Shown one piece after another: positions 1 to 7,302 of a DNA stretch of 64,000 nt. Made by a program: the position numbers and the translations under genes. Below the pieces are notes generated by a model that was given only the letters and a program-made list of their open reading frames with translations, did not search any database and was not told where the DNA came from. Source of the DNA: Limnoglobus sp043757025 (lineage in GTDB: Bacteria; Planctomycetota; Planctomycetia; Gemmatales; Gemmataceae); contig JAYVQG010000185.1 of assembly GCA_043757025.1 (NCBI GenBank), positions 1-64,000 on the forward strand, written 5' to 3'. Positions within the stretch are counted from its first letter, which is position 1; every line of letters begins with the position of its first letter.

Positions 1-27
1 TGATTCCGAAATCGGGAATGATTCCAG

Positions 28-92
28 GGATGGGTGGGTGGGTAAGTGGTGGAATCATTCCCTGCTACCCAAAATCGCCGCAATTGAAACCA
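28..92. repeat. Left copy of a 65-bp inverted repeat (partner at 32443-32507)
   Basis: These 65 bases are the exact reverse complement of 32443-32507. The similarity continues imperfectly to position 1, pairing with about 32508-32535. The segment contains the short palindrome GGAATCATTCC and a run of GGGT units. The two copies enclose about 32 kb of mostly housekeeping genes, so this looks like a dispersed intergenic repeat rather than the ends of one element. It may extend left of the window. Confidence 0.85.
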
Positions 93-171
93 GGCCGATA
101 TCGCCATGATATCACCTCCCACTCAAGTTGGCCGACGAACACTCTCATGCATAGTAGAAGTTGTCAAATGT

Positions 172-602
172 TCAGTATAAGATTTCGTATCCACGACTGT
201 GAAAGATTAAACGAATGGCCCTGCGGCGCGAAACGAATCCCGATTTGGTCTCACCCATACGAAAACCAACAGTCAAAAAATCGGAGGCGATCTGACCTAA
301 GTCGGAATTATGCGACGTGCGCAGACGTACCCAAAAGTGTCTCCAAATGACATAGAATTGTCGCACCCGGTCGATTTTGTGTCGCACCCGGTCGATTTTT
401 GGTCGCATCCGGTCGCGAAACGGTCGGTACTTGCGGCGAGCGCCAATGGAATGCCCATCGACGTAACCCACAAAAGGAGTTTGAGTTACGGCAAAATCCC
501 TCAAAACAGATCGGTAATTTGCGATCGAAAAGTGCCGTTTTGAGTCGAAAAAACGCCCCAAAAAACGGTTTTGGAGCGTCCGCAATTGTGACTTACGTCG
601 AT
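172..602 (-). repeat. Dispersed repeat element, copy A, with a 21-bp tandem array
   Basis: Read on the minus strand, this region aligns with 9041-9425. Positions 555-602 match 9041-9088 almost base for base, and 225-345 match roughly 9300-9400, with conserved words such as GCGCACGTCGCA and TTTTTGACTG. The middle holds three 21-bp units at 361-423 (TCGCACCCGGTCGATTTT type) whose sequence differs from the 21-bp units of copy B. A 149-codon open frame runs through it on the minus strand, with seven-residue periodicity, but it has no ribosome site and I do not call it a gene. Positions 93-171 show nothing else recognisable. Confidence 0.75.
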
Positions 603-617
603 TTTGGAGGTCAAAAA

Positions 618-2447
618 TCACTTTCCGCCGACGAATGCGCCGCCGCCGAAGTTGGCTTCAAAGGGAAAGAACTCGCCGAGCGGCTTCGAGTTCACGCCGC
701 TGAAGACGCGGATGGGGGCGGCGAAATCTGGTCCTGGAGCGCAGATCACATCGAGGATGCCGTCGCCGTCGACATCGTGGGCCGCCACGCGGATGCCGCC
801 GCGGAACTTCGCCGGATACGGTGCGATTTCGCCGAGCATTTTCCCTTGCAACGCATCGAACACACGGGCGATACCCGGCCCGCCGACATCCGACCCGACG
901 AGGATTTCCGCACGACCGTTCTTCGTGATGTCCGCCGTCGAGACGAAACAACCGCCCGTCCAGTTGCGGTCGTATGCGAGGAAATCGGCGAGAATCCGAC
1001 GATTATTCCCACTGAACACGCGGATGCGTGGCTCGTGCTGCGGGCCGGGTGCGGTGACGATGTCCGGCAGGCCGTCGCCATCGACATCGCCGATCGCGAC
1101 CCGCACGCCACCGCGATAATTTTGGTCGTACGCGAAGAAACTATCGAGCTCCTTCCCCGTGGAAATATCGAAGGCACGCACGTGCGGTCCGGCCCCAACA
1201 TCGCCACCCGTCACGACGATCGCACGGCCATTTCGCTGCATGTCCGATGCCGCAACGAACACGCCACCCGTCCAGTTGCGATCGTACGCCAGGAATTCGG
1301 AGGCGAGCCGCATCGTCCGGCCATCGAAGACGCGAACGAAGGGCGGCATGCCGATCGTGCCCGGCGGCGCGCCGCCCGGCGCGGTGATAATGTCCGGGAT
1401 GCCATCGCCGTTGATGTCGGCCACCGCCACGCGAACGCCGCCACGGAAGTTTTGGTCGTAGGCGAAGAAATCGAACAGCGGTGCGCCGCGTAAATCCGAG
1501 TAAACGCGCACCCGTGGTCCGCCGCCTTCGCCCGCCCCGACGGCGAAAATCCCGCGCTGCGTGAAGCCGAAGCCGGGGTTCGGCAGCGGCAGCGTTCCGG
1601 GGTTGCCACTTTGTTGAAGTTGCTCGCCGAGGCTTTGAAACAAGCCATCGACGCGCGCCGCTTGCAGCCGGAGTGCGGGGTGCAATTTCACGCCCGCCGA
1701 CAAACCCTGCGTGACAATCGCCCATTGTTGGGCGGCCAACTGGTAGTCGTTACCCGCTTGCAACACCGTACCGCCGCTATCGAGGTTCCGCCGCATTCGG
1801 TCCAATCGCGTGCCGAAGCCACGCAGCGCCACGTCGAGTTGGCGTTCGTATAAATTGCCGCCACCGAGCAAGTTTTGCGCGAGATCCCGCAGTTGTTCGC
1901 TCTGATCGATCACGGCGGACGTCGAACGAATCAGGCGGGCGAGTCGGTCATCGGGCGAGGTGCCTTCCACGCCCATTGCCGCGTGCAACTGCGTGTCCGC
2001 ATACTGGGCACGCGAAATCGCGTCGGCCAAACCCTGTTGCGGCACGATCGTTTGCGAGATCATTTGCAATAGCTGTTCGACGCTCTGATCGACCGATAGA
2101 TCGGCGGCCAGTAGCTGGTTGCGATCGGCGTTTCCCTGAGCTAACCGCGTCAGATTCTGCGCGGCCCGCACCGCGATCTCGGCTTGCCGCGATAGCGCGA
2201 GTTTCGTGGCGAACGGAGCATTACTCTGGCTGATGCCCGCACGCACCGATTGAATTTCGGACAGCAATTGGTTCGCGGCGAGCGACACGTTCGAGCGAAA
2301 AAATTGATCCGTCGTCACGCCGCCGAACCCACCCGGAAAGCGGCCCGGCGCGGTGAGGTTACCCGGAAACGGCCCGCGCAACGGCGGCACCTGCGCGAGT
2401 GCGATCGACCCCGACGCAAACAGCGCGACGAACATAACGTGCTTCAC
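618..2447 (-). CDS. Exported FG-GAP/VCBS repeat protein
   Basis: This 609-residue protein begins with a signal peptide (MKHVMFVALFASGSIALAQ). The first ~300 residues are helical and not recognised. The C-terminal half has about six repeats of ~52 residues, alternating between a type with DINGDGIPDI-like calcium loops and a type with NGRA. The shared pattern is VRVFD, FxAYDxN, GGVRVA. This is the FG-GAP/VCBS beta-propeller fold common in exported planctomycete proteins, so a periplasmic or surface binding role is inferred. I chose the GTG start at 2447 because GGAGG lies 8 bases upstream; an in-frame ATG at 2507 would add a leader without signal-peptide character and overlap moaD. Confidence 0.85.
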   Translation of the reverse strand: MKHVMFVALFASGSIALAQVPPLRGPFPGNLTAPGRFPGGFGGVTTDQFFRSNVSLAANQLLSEIQSVRAGISQSNAPFATKLALSRQAEIAVRAAQNLTRLAQGNADRNQLLAADLSVDQSVEQLLQMISQTIVPQQGLADAISRAQYADTQLHAAMGVEGTSPDDRLARLIRSTSAVIDQSEQLRDLAQNLLGGGNLYERQLDVALRGFGTRLDRMRRNLDSGGTVLQAGNDYQLAAQQWAIVTQGLSAGVKLHPALRLQAARVDGLFQSLGEQLQQSGNPGTLPLPNPGFGFTQRGIFAVGAGEGGGPRVRVYSDLRGAPLFDFFAYDQNFRGGVRVAVADINGDGIPDIITAPGGAPPGTIGMPPFVRVFDGRTMRLASEFLAYDRNWTGGVFVAASDMQRNGRAIVVTGGDVGAGPHVRAFDISTGKELDSFFAYDQNYRGGVRVAIGDVDGDGLPDIVTAPGPQHEPRIRVFSGNNRRILADFLAYDRNWTGGCFVSTADITKNGRAEILVGSDVGGPGIARVFDALQGKMLGEIAPYPAKFRGGIRVAAHDVDGDGILDVICAPGPDFAAPIRVFSGVNSKPLGEFFPFEANFGGGAFVGGK

Positions 2448-2496
2448 GGCGAACCCCTCCAAGCGGATGTGTGCCAATCTTGGCGGAGGTATTCTA

Positions 2497-2739
2497 TCAA
2501 CCACCACTCACCGGAGGGATGATGGCAATCTCGTCGCCCGGCGCGATCGCGCGGTGATCGTCGGCGATGTCGCAGTTCACGGCTATCGCACTGCGCGTCA
2601 ACAACGACGCAAGCAAAGGGATCGCAGCACCCAGGGCCACGCGAACATCGGCCACGGTGGCACCTTCTGAGAGAGCGAGTTCCACGCGATCCGCACCCGC
2701 AAACTCCCGCGCCGCTGCGAACAAGTACACGACCGTCAT
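2497..2739 (-). CDS. moaD: Molybdopterin synthase sulfur-carrier subunit MoaD-like (ThiS family)
   Basis: An 80-residue protein of the MoaD/ThiS ubiquitin-like fold. It ends in the Gly-Gly tail (PPVSGG) that is adenylated and thiocarboxylated to carry sulfur to precursor Z in molybdenum cofactor synthesis. Length and the pattern of hydrophobic strands (VVYLFAAARE at the start, DEIAIIPPVSGG at the end) fit MoaD better than ThiS. No moaE is adjacent; the only other molybdenum cofactor gene in the window is moeA at the far end. The stop lies 50 bases before the FG-GAP gene start on the same strand. Confidence 0.88.
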   Translation of the reverse strand: MTVVYLFAAAREFAGADRVELALSEGATVADVRVALGAAIPLLASLLTRSAIAVNCDIADDHRAIAPGDEIAIIPPVSGG

Positions 2740-3064
2740 TCTGGGTGCCCCTTAAACAGTTCATTGGGATCGTCGCGCTCGATCAGTATACCCTCGCAGA
2801 TGCCGATTATTCCATCGCGGTGTAGCTGCTCTCAGTGCTACAGCGACCGCCCGTTTGGTGCGATTGCGAGTGTTTTGCGGGTTGCAATAGCGATGATATT
2901 CGTCGCATCGACCCGAAATCGAACTGAATCGAGTACAATTTGTGGAAATTTTGCCAAAGTGAGGCATTTTTAGCTTGGAAAGTGTGGCTTTCGGTTGTTT
3001 ACTACTAGCACACCCTTGGAATCAAGGGGTTTGTACGGTCACTATCCTTGTTTGAGAGGCTCAC
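2740..3064. other. Intergenic region upstream of the HU-like gene
   Basis: A 325-bp divergent gap between moaD and the HU-like gene. It contains a small hairpin, CCCTTG-GAAT-CAAGGG, at about 3013-3028, 40 bases before the HU start, which could lie in its leader. Short open frames here lack coding character. Promoters for both genes must lie here, but I cannot place -35/-10 boxes with confidence. Confidence 0.4.
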
Positions 3065-3391
3065 ATGGCTACGGCTACCAAGAAGAAAGTGCTGACCAAG
3101 TCCGCACTGCACGCCCACTTTGCCGAGAAGACCGGCCTGAAGAAAACCGAGATCGCTGCGGTCCTCGATCTCCTCGCCGAGACGGCCGTGGCGCAACTCG
3201 GCTCGAAAGGCGCTGGCGTTTTCACGATTCCCGGCCTCGCCCGGTTCAAGGTTCGCAAAGTCAAAGCCGTCAAAGGTGGCGTCTCGAAGATCAACCCGAT
3301 CACGAAAGAGCCGTACATCACGAAGGATCGCCCCGCCCATAACAAGGTCGGCATCCGCCCCGTGAAGGCGTTCGCCGAATCGCTGAAGTAA
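3065..3391 (+). CDS. HU-family DNA-binding protein
   Basis: A 108-residue basic protein of the HU/IHF type. The N-terminal ~55 residues form the helical dimerisation part (TKSALHAHFAEKTGLKK and on), followed by the FTIPGLARFKVRK segment typical of the HU beta-saddle and a Lys/Arg-rich arm (NPITKEPYITKDRP). It is expected to bend and compact DNA in the nucleoid. A GAGG ribosome site sits 6 bases before the ATG. The gene is monocistronic, with an intrinsic terminator right behind it. The arm has Lys-Glu-Pro where many HU proteins have a GRNP motif, as is common in planctomycete variants. Confidence 0.88.
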   Translation: MATATKKKVLTKSALHAHFAEKTGLKKTEIAAVLDLLAETAVAQLGSKGAGVFTIPGLARFKVRKVKAVKGGVSKINPITKEPYITKDRPAHNKVGIRPVKAFAESLK

Positions 3392-3415
3392 ATGCAGCGG
3401 ATCCGAAGCATCCAC

Positions 3416-3449
3416 AACGAGCGGGCCAATCGGCCCGCTCGTTGTTTTA
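3416..3449 (+). terminator. Rho-independent terminator of the HU-like gene
   Basis: A perfect 12-bp stem (AACGAGCGGGCC / GGCCCGCTCGTT) with a 4-base loop, followed by GTTTTAT, 25 bases after the stop codon. Confidence 0.85.
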
Positions 3450-3464
3450 TCTGGTGACGCGCCG

Positions 3465-4436
3465 ATGACTAAACCGTACGACGCAACGATGAAGAGATTG
3501 CTCGACGAGTTTGCCATCGATTGGATCGGCTGGCTCGCGCCGCGTTTCGGCTTGCCGGCAACCACCGAGGCCGAGCCGCTCGACGTCGATTTATCGACGG
3601 TGCAGTTGGAAGCGGACAAAGTGTTTCGGCTCAAACATCCTGCCAACGGACTGTTGCACATCGAACCGCAGTCGACGCACGATCTGACATTTCCAGACCG
3701 GATACTGGCTTACAACGTGCTGCTCGAACGTCAGTACGGTGGGCCCGTTCACTCGATTGCACTGTTACTTCGACCACGAGCCAATGCAACGAGTATCACG
3801 GGACTTATTCACCGTCTTTACGACGACGGGCGAATTTATCTACAGTTCCAGTATGAAGTGGTCCGCGTGTGGGAACTGGATCTCGAATCGCTGATGAGCG
3901 GGAATATCGGTGCGATCCCGTTGGCGCTTTTGACCGACCAGGCACGCGGGCGATTGCCCGAACTCGTCGACCGGATCGACGAGCGATTGCGGGCGGAGCC
4001 GGTCGATGACACCACACGTCGGCTGCTGCTGACTTCGAGTTACATCTTGTTGGGCTTGCGATATGATAGAGAGGAAATCCGCTCCGCATTCGTGAGGGTG
4101 AATGGAATGAAAGACTCGACAACGTATCAGGCGATCCTGCAAGAAGGCCGTGAGGAAGGGATTCAGACCGGGATTCAGACCGGGATTCAGACCGGAATTC
4201 AGACCGGGATCCAGACCGGGATCCAGACCGGAATTCAAACGGGTCGCCTGGAAGGTCTGCAAACTGGTCTTGTTACGGCGCGACAGGAAGATTTGATCGA
4301 CATTATTCGCGAGCGATTTGGCGCGGTTCCCGAACTGGTCGAGGCGCGAATTCGTGAGACGCTGGATTCCGTGAAGTTACAGGTGGCGGTCCGTCAAGCC
4401 GTTCGCGTGACGGACCCGAACGAGATTCTCCGATAA
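3465..4436 (+). CDS. Rpn/PD-(D/E)XK nuclease-like protein with GIQT repeat
   Basis: A 323-residue protein. The N-terminal ~230 residues resemble the Rpn/YhgA-type putative transposase/nuclease family: DATMKRLLDEF at the start, then LDVDLSTVQLEADKVF, HIEPQS and YNVLLERQY, consistent with a PD-(D/E)XK core in which the acidic residue and ExQ stand in for D and ExK. Residues ~232-259 are seven perfect copies of the tetrapeptide GIQT. The tail (residues ~270-323) is helical (DLIDIIRERFGAVPELVEARI), as in relatives. Such proteins are common, multicopy and often lack a proven role; RecA-independent recombination was shown for E. coli Rpn proteins. Start is the ATG right after the HU terminator. Confidence 0.72.
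   Translation: MTKPYDATMKRLLDEFAIDWIGWLAPRFGLPATTEAEPLDVDLSTVQLEADKVFRLKHPANGLLHIEPQSTHDLTFPDRILAYNVLLERQYGGPVHSIALLLRPRANATSITGLIHRLYDDGRIYLQFQYEVVRVWELDLESLMSGNIGAIPLALLTDQARGRLPELVDRIDERLRAEPVDDTTRRLLLTSSYILLGLRYDREEIRSAFVRVNGMKDSTTYQAILQEGREEGIQTGIQTGIQTGIQTGIQTGIQTGIQTGRLEGLQTGLVTARQEDLIDIIRERFGAVPELVEARIRETLDSVKLQVAVRQAVRVTDPNEILR
4158..4241 (+). repeat. Seven tandem 12-bp units within the Rpn-like gene
   Basis: The unit GGGATTCAGACC (variants GGAATTCAGACC and GGGATCCAGACC) is repeated seven times in frame, each coding GIQT. Any change in copy number keeps the frame, so length variation between strains is expected. Confidence 0.95.
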
Positions 4437-4476
4437 TCAGCGATAAAACTCTCCTCCCTATTTTGAAAGAACCATC

Positions 4477-5352
4477 ATGCTTCGTTTCGCTCTCCCTGTC
4501 TTTGCGATTCTTGCGTCAGTCGTTTTGGCGAATGCCGCCGATCCGGCGAAGGTTGCCGTGCTGATTATCGACGGCCAGAACAACCATAACTGGAAGGCGA
4601 CCACGCCGGTCATGAAGAAGTACCTCGAAGAATCCGGGCACTTCACCGTCGATGTCGCCACCTCGCCCGAGAAGGGCAAAAAGGACGAGATGGCCAAGTT
4701 CAATCCGGACTTGTCCAAGTACGCCGCCGTCGTCAGCAACTACAACGGTGAATCGTGGTCGAAGGAATTGAACGAGTCGCTCGAAGCGAAAATCAAAGAC
4801 GGCACGCTCGGCTACGTCGTCGTTCACGCGGCGAACAACGCCTTCGGTAGCTGGAAACAGTATTACCAGATCATCGGCATGGGCTGGCAAAACGAAAAAT
4901 TCGGCAACCGACTTTACCTCGACGATGCGGGCAAAGAAGTCATCCAGGAAGCGGGCAAGGGCATGGGTGCGGGGCACCGATATACTGGGCCGTTCACGGT
5001 GACCGTTCGCGATGGCGAACACCCGATCACGAAGGGGATGCCGAAGGAATGGCTGCACTGCAAGGACGAACTTTACGACAACATGCGCGGCCCCATCGAG
5101 AATGTGAAAGTCTTGGCGACCGCCTATTCCAAAGGCACCAAGGTTCACGAACCGATGATCTGGACCGTCTCGTACGGCAAGGGTCGCGTCTTCCATACGC
5201 CGATGGGCCACGATGCGAACGCCATGCACTGCGTCGGTTTCGTGGCGACCCTGTTACGCGGCACCGAGTGGGCGGCGAGCGGCAAAGTGACGATCGCGTT
5301 GCCGAAGGAATTTCCAACTGCGGACAAAGAGAGCGTTTACCCGGCGAAGTAA
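4477..5352 (+). CDS. Exported ThuA-domain protein
   Basis: A 291-residue protein with a signal peptide (MLRFALPVFAILASVVLANA) followed by a ThuA-like domain, a glutamine-amidotransferase-like flavodoxin fold named after trehalose utilisation protein A. Typical pieces are VLIIDGQNNHNW near residue 30, VVVHAANNAF near 113, DGEHPITKGMP, and a C-terminal GRVFHTPMGHD. Secreted ThuA proteins are abundant in planctomycetes and are thought to act on sugars, but the substrate cannot be read from sequence. It is followed by a terminator hairpin and stands alone. Confidence 0.85.
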   Translation: MLRFALPVFAILASVVLANAADPAKVAVLIIDGQNNHNWKATTPVMKKYLEESGHFTVDVATSPEKGKKDEMAKFNPDLSKYAAVVSNYNGESWSKELNESLEAKIKDGTLGYVVVHAANNAFGSWKQYYQIIGMGWQNEKFGNRLYLDDAGKEVIQEAGKGMGAGHRYTGPFTVTVRDGEHPITKGMPKEWLHCKDELYDNMRGPIENVKVLATAYSKGTKVHEPMIWTVSYGKGRVFHTPMGHDANAMHCVGFVATLLRGTEWAASGKVTIALPKEFPTADKESVYPAK

Positions 5353-5375
5353 CGGCTGGCGTTCGCGCAACCCAT

Positions 5376-5409
5376 CGCCCCCGGTATTTCAACGGGGGCG
5401 GTTTCATTT
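5376..5409 (+). terminator. Terminator of the ThuA gene
   Basis: Stem CGCCCCCG / CGGGGGCG with a 9-base loop followed by GTTTCATTT, 24 bases after the stop codon. Confidence 0.65.
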
Positions 5410-5489
5410 CCCGCGATCCGTAAACTGCAAGAACGAACGCGAACGTGCGAATGACTTGTCGGTGCTCACCGACGCGAGGCGAAATTGCG

Positions 5490-6104
5490 ATGCCAGATAC
5501 TGTAGTCGTGACCGAAGACCCGAACGAAGTGGTGGCCGCCCCGCAAGATGCCGCACTGTTGGAACGCATTCGTCGCCTCGAAGACGCACTCGCTCAACGC
5601 CCCGCGCCGGTTACCGCCGTGGTGCCACACGATGAGGACCAACTCGCGGAACGGCTATTAACGATCATCTCTGCGAAGGCCGCCCAGCATCGTGCCGCGA
5701 CCTCGAATGTCCCACCCGCACCGTTGGGCGTCGCGCCGATCCAGACCTACGCGCAGTACCCATTTCCGCCCGGTGCGGCGATGCCGCCGAACGAGCCGAG
5801 TGTCTGGACGTGGTTCATGTCGAGCGTACTCGGCGAGATCAAACTGATCGTGCGGATGTATCTCGACCCGCGTTACCGCCTCAGCCGATTCGCACAACTC
5901 GGCGTACCGATCATCCTCGCCGCGTTCGCGTTCAACTACTTTTTCTTCCTGCTGCCGCCGATTGGCGCGATACCGATCGTTCGCGAAATCTTGGAACGAT
6001 TCGTCTGCGTCTTGCTATCGATCGGGCTGTACAAAGTGCTGGCACGCGAACTGATCCGCTATCGTCAGGTGCTAGAATATCTGTCGCAATACGGCCAACA
6101 TTAA
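5490..6104 (+). CDS. Hypothetical membrane protein with N-terminal coiled segment
   Basis: A 204-residue protein not assigned to a family. Residues ~20-75 are charged and helical (ALLERIRRLEDALAQ), followed by a Pro-rich linker, then a membrane region with two hydrophobic helices around residues 138-160 and 165-185 (VPIILAAFAFNYFFFLLPP and FVCVLLSIGLYKVL). The start at 5490 follows GAGGCGA; an upstream in-frame ATG at 5445 has no such site. It ends 11 bases before hicB and might share a transcript with it by position only. Confidence 0.7.
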   Translation: MPDTVVVTEDPNEVVAAPQDAALLERIRRLEDALAQRPAPVTAVVPHDEDQLAERLLTIISAKAAQHRAATSNVPPAPLGVAPIQTYAQYPFPPGAAMPPNEPSVWTWFMSSVLGEIKLIVRMYLDPRYRLSRFAQLGVPIILAAFAFNYFFFLLPPIGAIPIVREILERFVCVLLSIGLYKVLARELIRYRQVLEYLSQYGQH

Positions 6105-6115
6105 GGGGGTCTTCG

Positions 6116-6328
6116 ATGACTGGGAACTATACCGCCGTCGTTCAGCAGAGTGGAGAATGGTGGATCGGCTGGGTGGAGGAAGTGCCGGGGGTCAACTCTC
6201 AAGGAGCGACCCGAGAGGAACTGCTCGACAACCTGCGCGACGCACTCGAAGAAGCTTTGGAAATGAATCGAGAGGATGCTCGGGCTTCCGCAGTCGGAGC
6301 GTTTGAAGAAGTGAGCTTGGTTACATGA
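6116..6328 (+). CDS. hicB: HicB-family antitoxin
   Basis: A 70-residue protein with the HicB core: YTAVVQQSGEWWIGWVEEVPGVNSQG, split here as strand-turn-strand, then TREELLDNLRDALEEALE. It adopts a partial RNase H-like fold that binds and neutralises HicA. No separate C-terminal DNA-binding domain is visible, so autoregulation is uncertain. The gene overlaps hicA by four bases (ATGA), in the antitoxin-first order. AAGGGGG lies 7 bases before the ATG. Confidence 0.85.
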   Translation: MTGNYTAVVQQSGEWWIGWVEEVPGVNSQGATREELLDNLRDALEEALEMNREDARASAVGAFEEVSLVT

Positions 6329-6510
6329 AGCGTCGCGATCTCATCCAGCACTTGAAGCAAAACGGGTGCGAATTGGTCCGCGAAGGACGCAGACACTCCT
6401 GGTGGGGAAATCCAGCGAATAATCGACGTTCCGCAGTGCCACGTCATACGGAAGTACCAGACCCCTTGGCCCGCAAGATTTGTCGCGACCTTGGCATAAC
6501 TGAACTGTGA
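6325..6510 (+). CDS. hicA: HicA-family mRNA interferase toxin
   Basis: A 61-residue protein of the HicA dsRBD-like fold: KRRDLIQHLKQNGCELVREG, then the catalytic histidine in GRRHSWW, and the PRHTEVPDPLARKICRDLGI tail that typifies the family. HicA toxins cleave mRNA in a translation-independent way and are held inactive by HicB. Length is normal for HicA, and the motif histidine is present, so it may be active. Confidence 0.87.
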   Translation: MKRRDLIQHLKQNGCELVREGRRHSWWGNPANNRRSAVPRHTEVPDPLARKICRDLGITEL

Positions 6511-6556
6511 TGGTTGCGGTGTTCAAGCGCAGTTCCAACATCATTAGGAAATCCAC

Positions 6557-7294
6557 ATGATCCGCCTCGGTGTGAATATCGACCACGTGGCTACTCTCCG
6601 TCAGGCTCGTAGAGCGTACGAACCGGACCCCGTTGCGGCGGCGATTCTCGCGACGTTGGCAGGTGCCGATGGCATTACCGTTCACTTGCGCGAAGACCGT
6701 CGGCACATTCAAGATCGCGATGTCTACCGGGTTCGGGAAGCGGTCACGACGCGCCTCAATTTCGAGATGGCCACCGTGGCCGAGATCGTCGCGATTGCCT
6801 TGAAAGTTATGCCCGACGAAGCCACGCTCGTACCGGAGAAGCGTGCGGAACTGACCACTGAAGGCGGGCTGGATTTGATCGCGAACGCGGATGCCGTCCG
6901 CCGTGCGGTCGATGTGCTCAAAGCGGCGGCGATTCAAGTCGCGCTGTTCATCGATCCGAACATCCAGCAGATCGACATGGCGAAGCAACTCGGTGCCGAC
7001 GCCATCGAGATTCAAACGGCAAGCTATTCCGAAGCGATCACCCCCAAAGCAATTGCGGACGAACTCGCAAAGTTACGCACGGCCACCGCCCATGCGTGTC
7101 AGATCGGGTTACACGTTCACATGGGCCACGGGTTGAACTATCAGAACGTGAAGCCGATCGTGCGTATCCCCGGCGTCGAGGAATTAAACATCGGCCACAG
7201 CATCATCAGCCGGGCCGTGCTGTTGGGCATGGAAGCCGCCGTCCGAGATATGAAGGCGGTCATGCAGGAACACTACCCGAATCCGAAAGCGTGA
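6557..7294 (+). CDS. pdxJ: Pyridoxine 5'-phosphate synthase PdxJ
   Basis: A 245-residue TIM-barrel enzyme that condenses 3-amino-2-oxopropyl phosphate with 1-deoxy-xylulose 5-phosphate to pyridoxine phosphate, the last ring-forming step of DXP-dependent vitamin B6 synthesis. Family signatures are clear: LGVNIDHVATLRQAR at the N-terminus, ITVHLREDRRHI, FEMA, then GLHVHMGHGLNY and the ELNIGHSIISRAV phosphate-binding region. AGGAAA lies 8 bases before the ATG. It converges on the sigma factor gene with only 8 bases between stops. Confidence 0.96.
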   Translation: MIRLGVNIDHVATLRQARRAYEPDPVAAAILATLAGADGITVHLREDRRHIQDRDVYRVREAVTTRLNFEMATVAEIVAIALKVMPDEATLVPEKRAELTTEGGLDLIANADAVRRAVDVLKAAAIQVALFIDPNIQQIDMAKQLGADAIEIQTASYSEAITPKAIADELAKLRTATAHACQIGLHVHMGHGLNYQNVKPIVRIPGVEELNIGHSIISRAVLLGMEAAVRDMKAVMQEHYPNPKA

Positions 7295-7302
7295 TCTCAA
7301 TT

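Noticed and set aside
172..621. 149-codon minus-strand frame in repeat copy A
   Set aside because: No start signal, repeat-derived and low-complexity; kept as a repeat feature.
399..1493. Long plus-strand open frame of 364 codons opposite the FG-GAP gene
   Set aside because: It is the antisense of GC-rich repeat codons; the minus strand has signal peptide, repeats and ribosome site.
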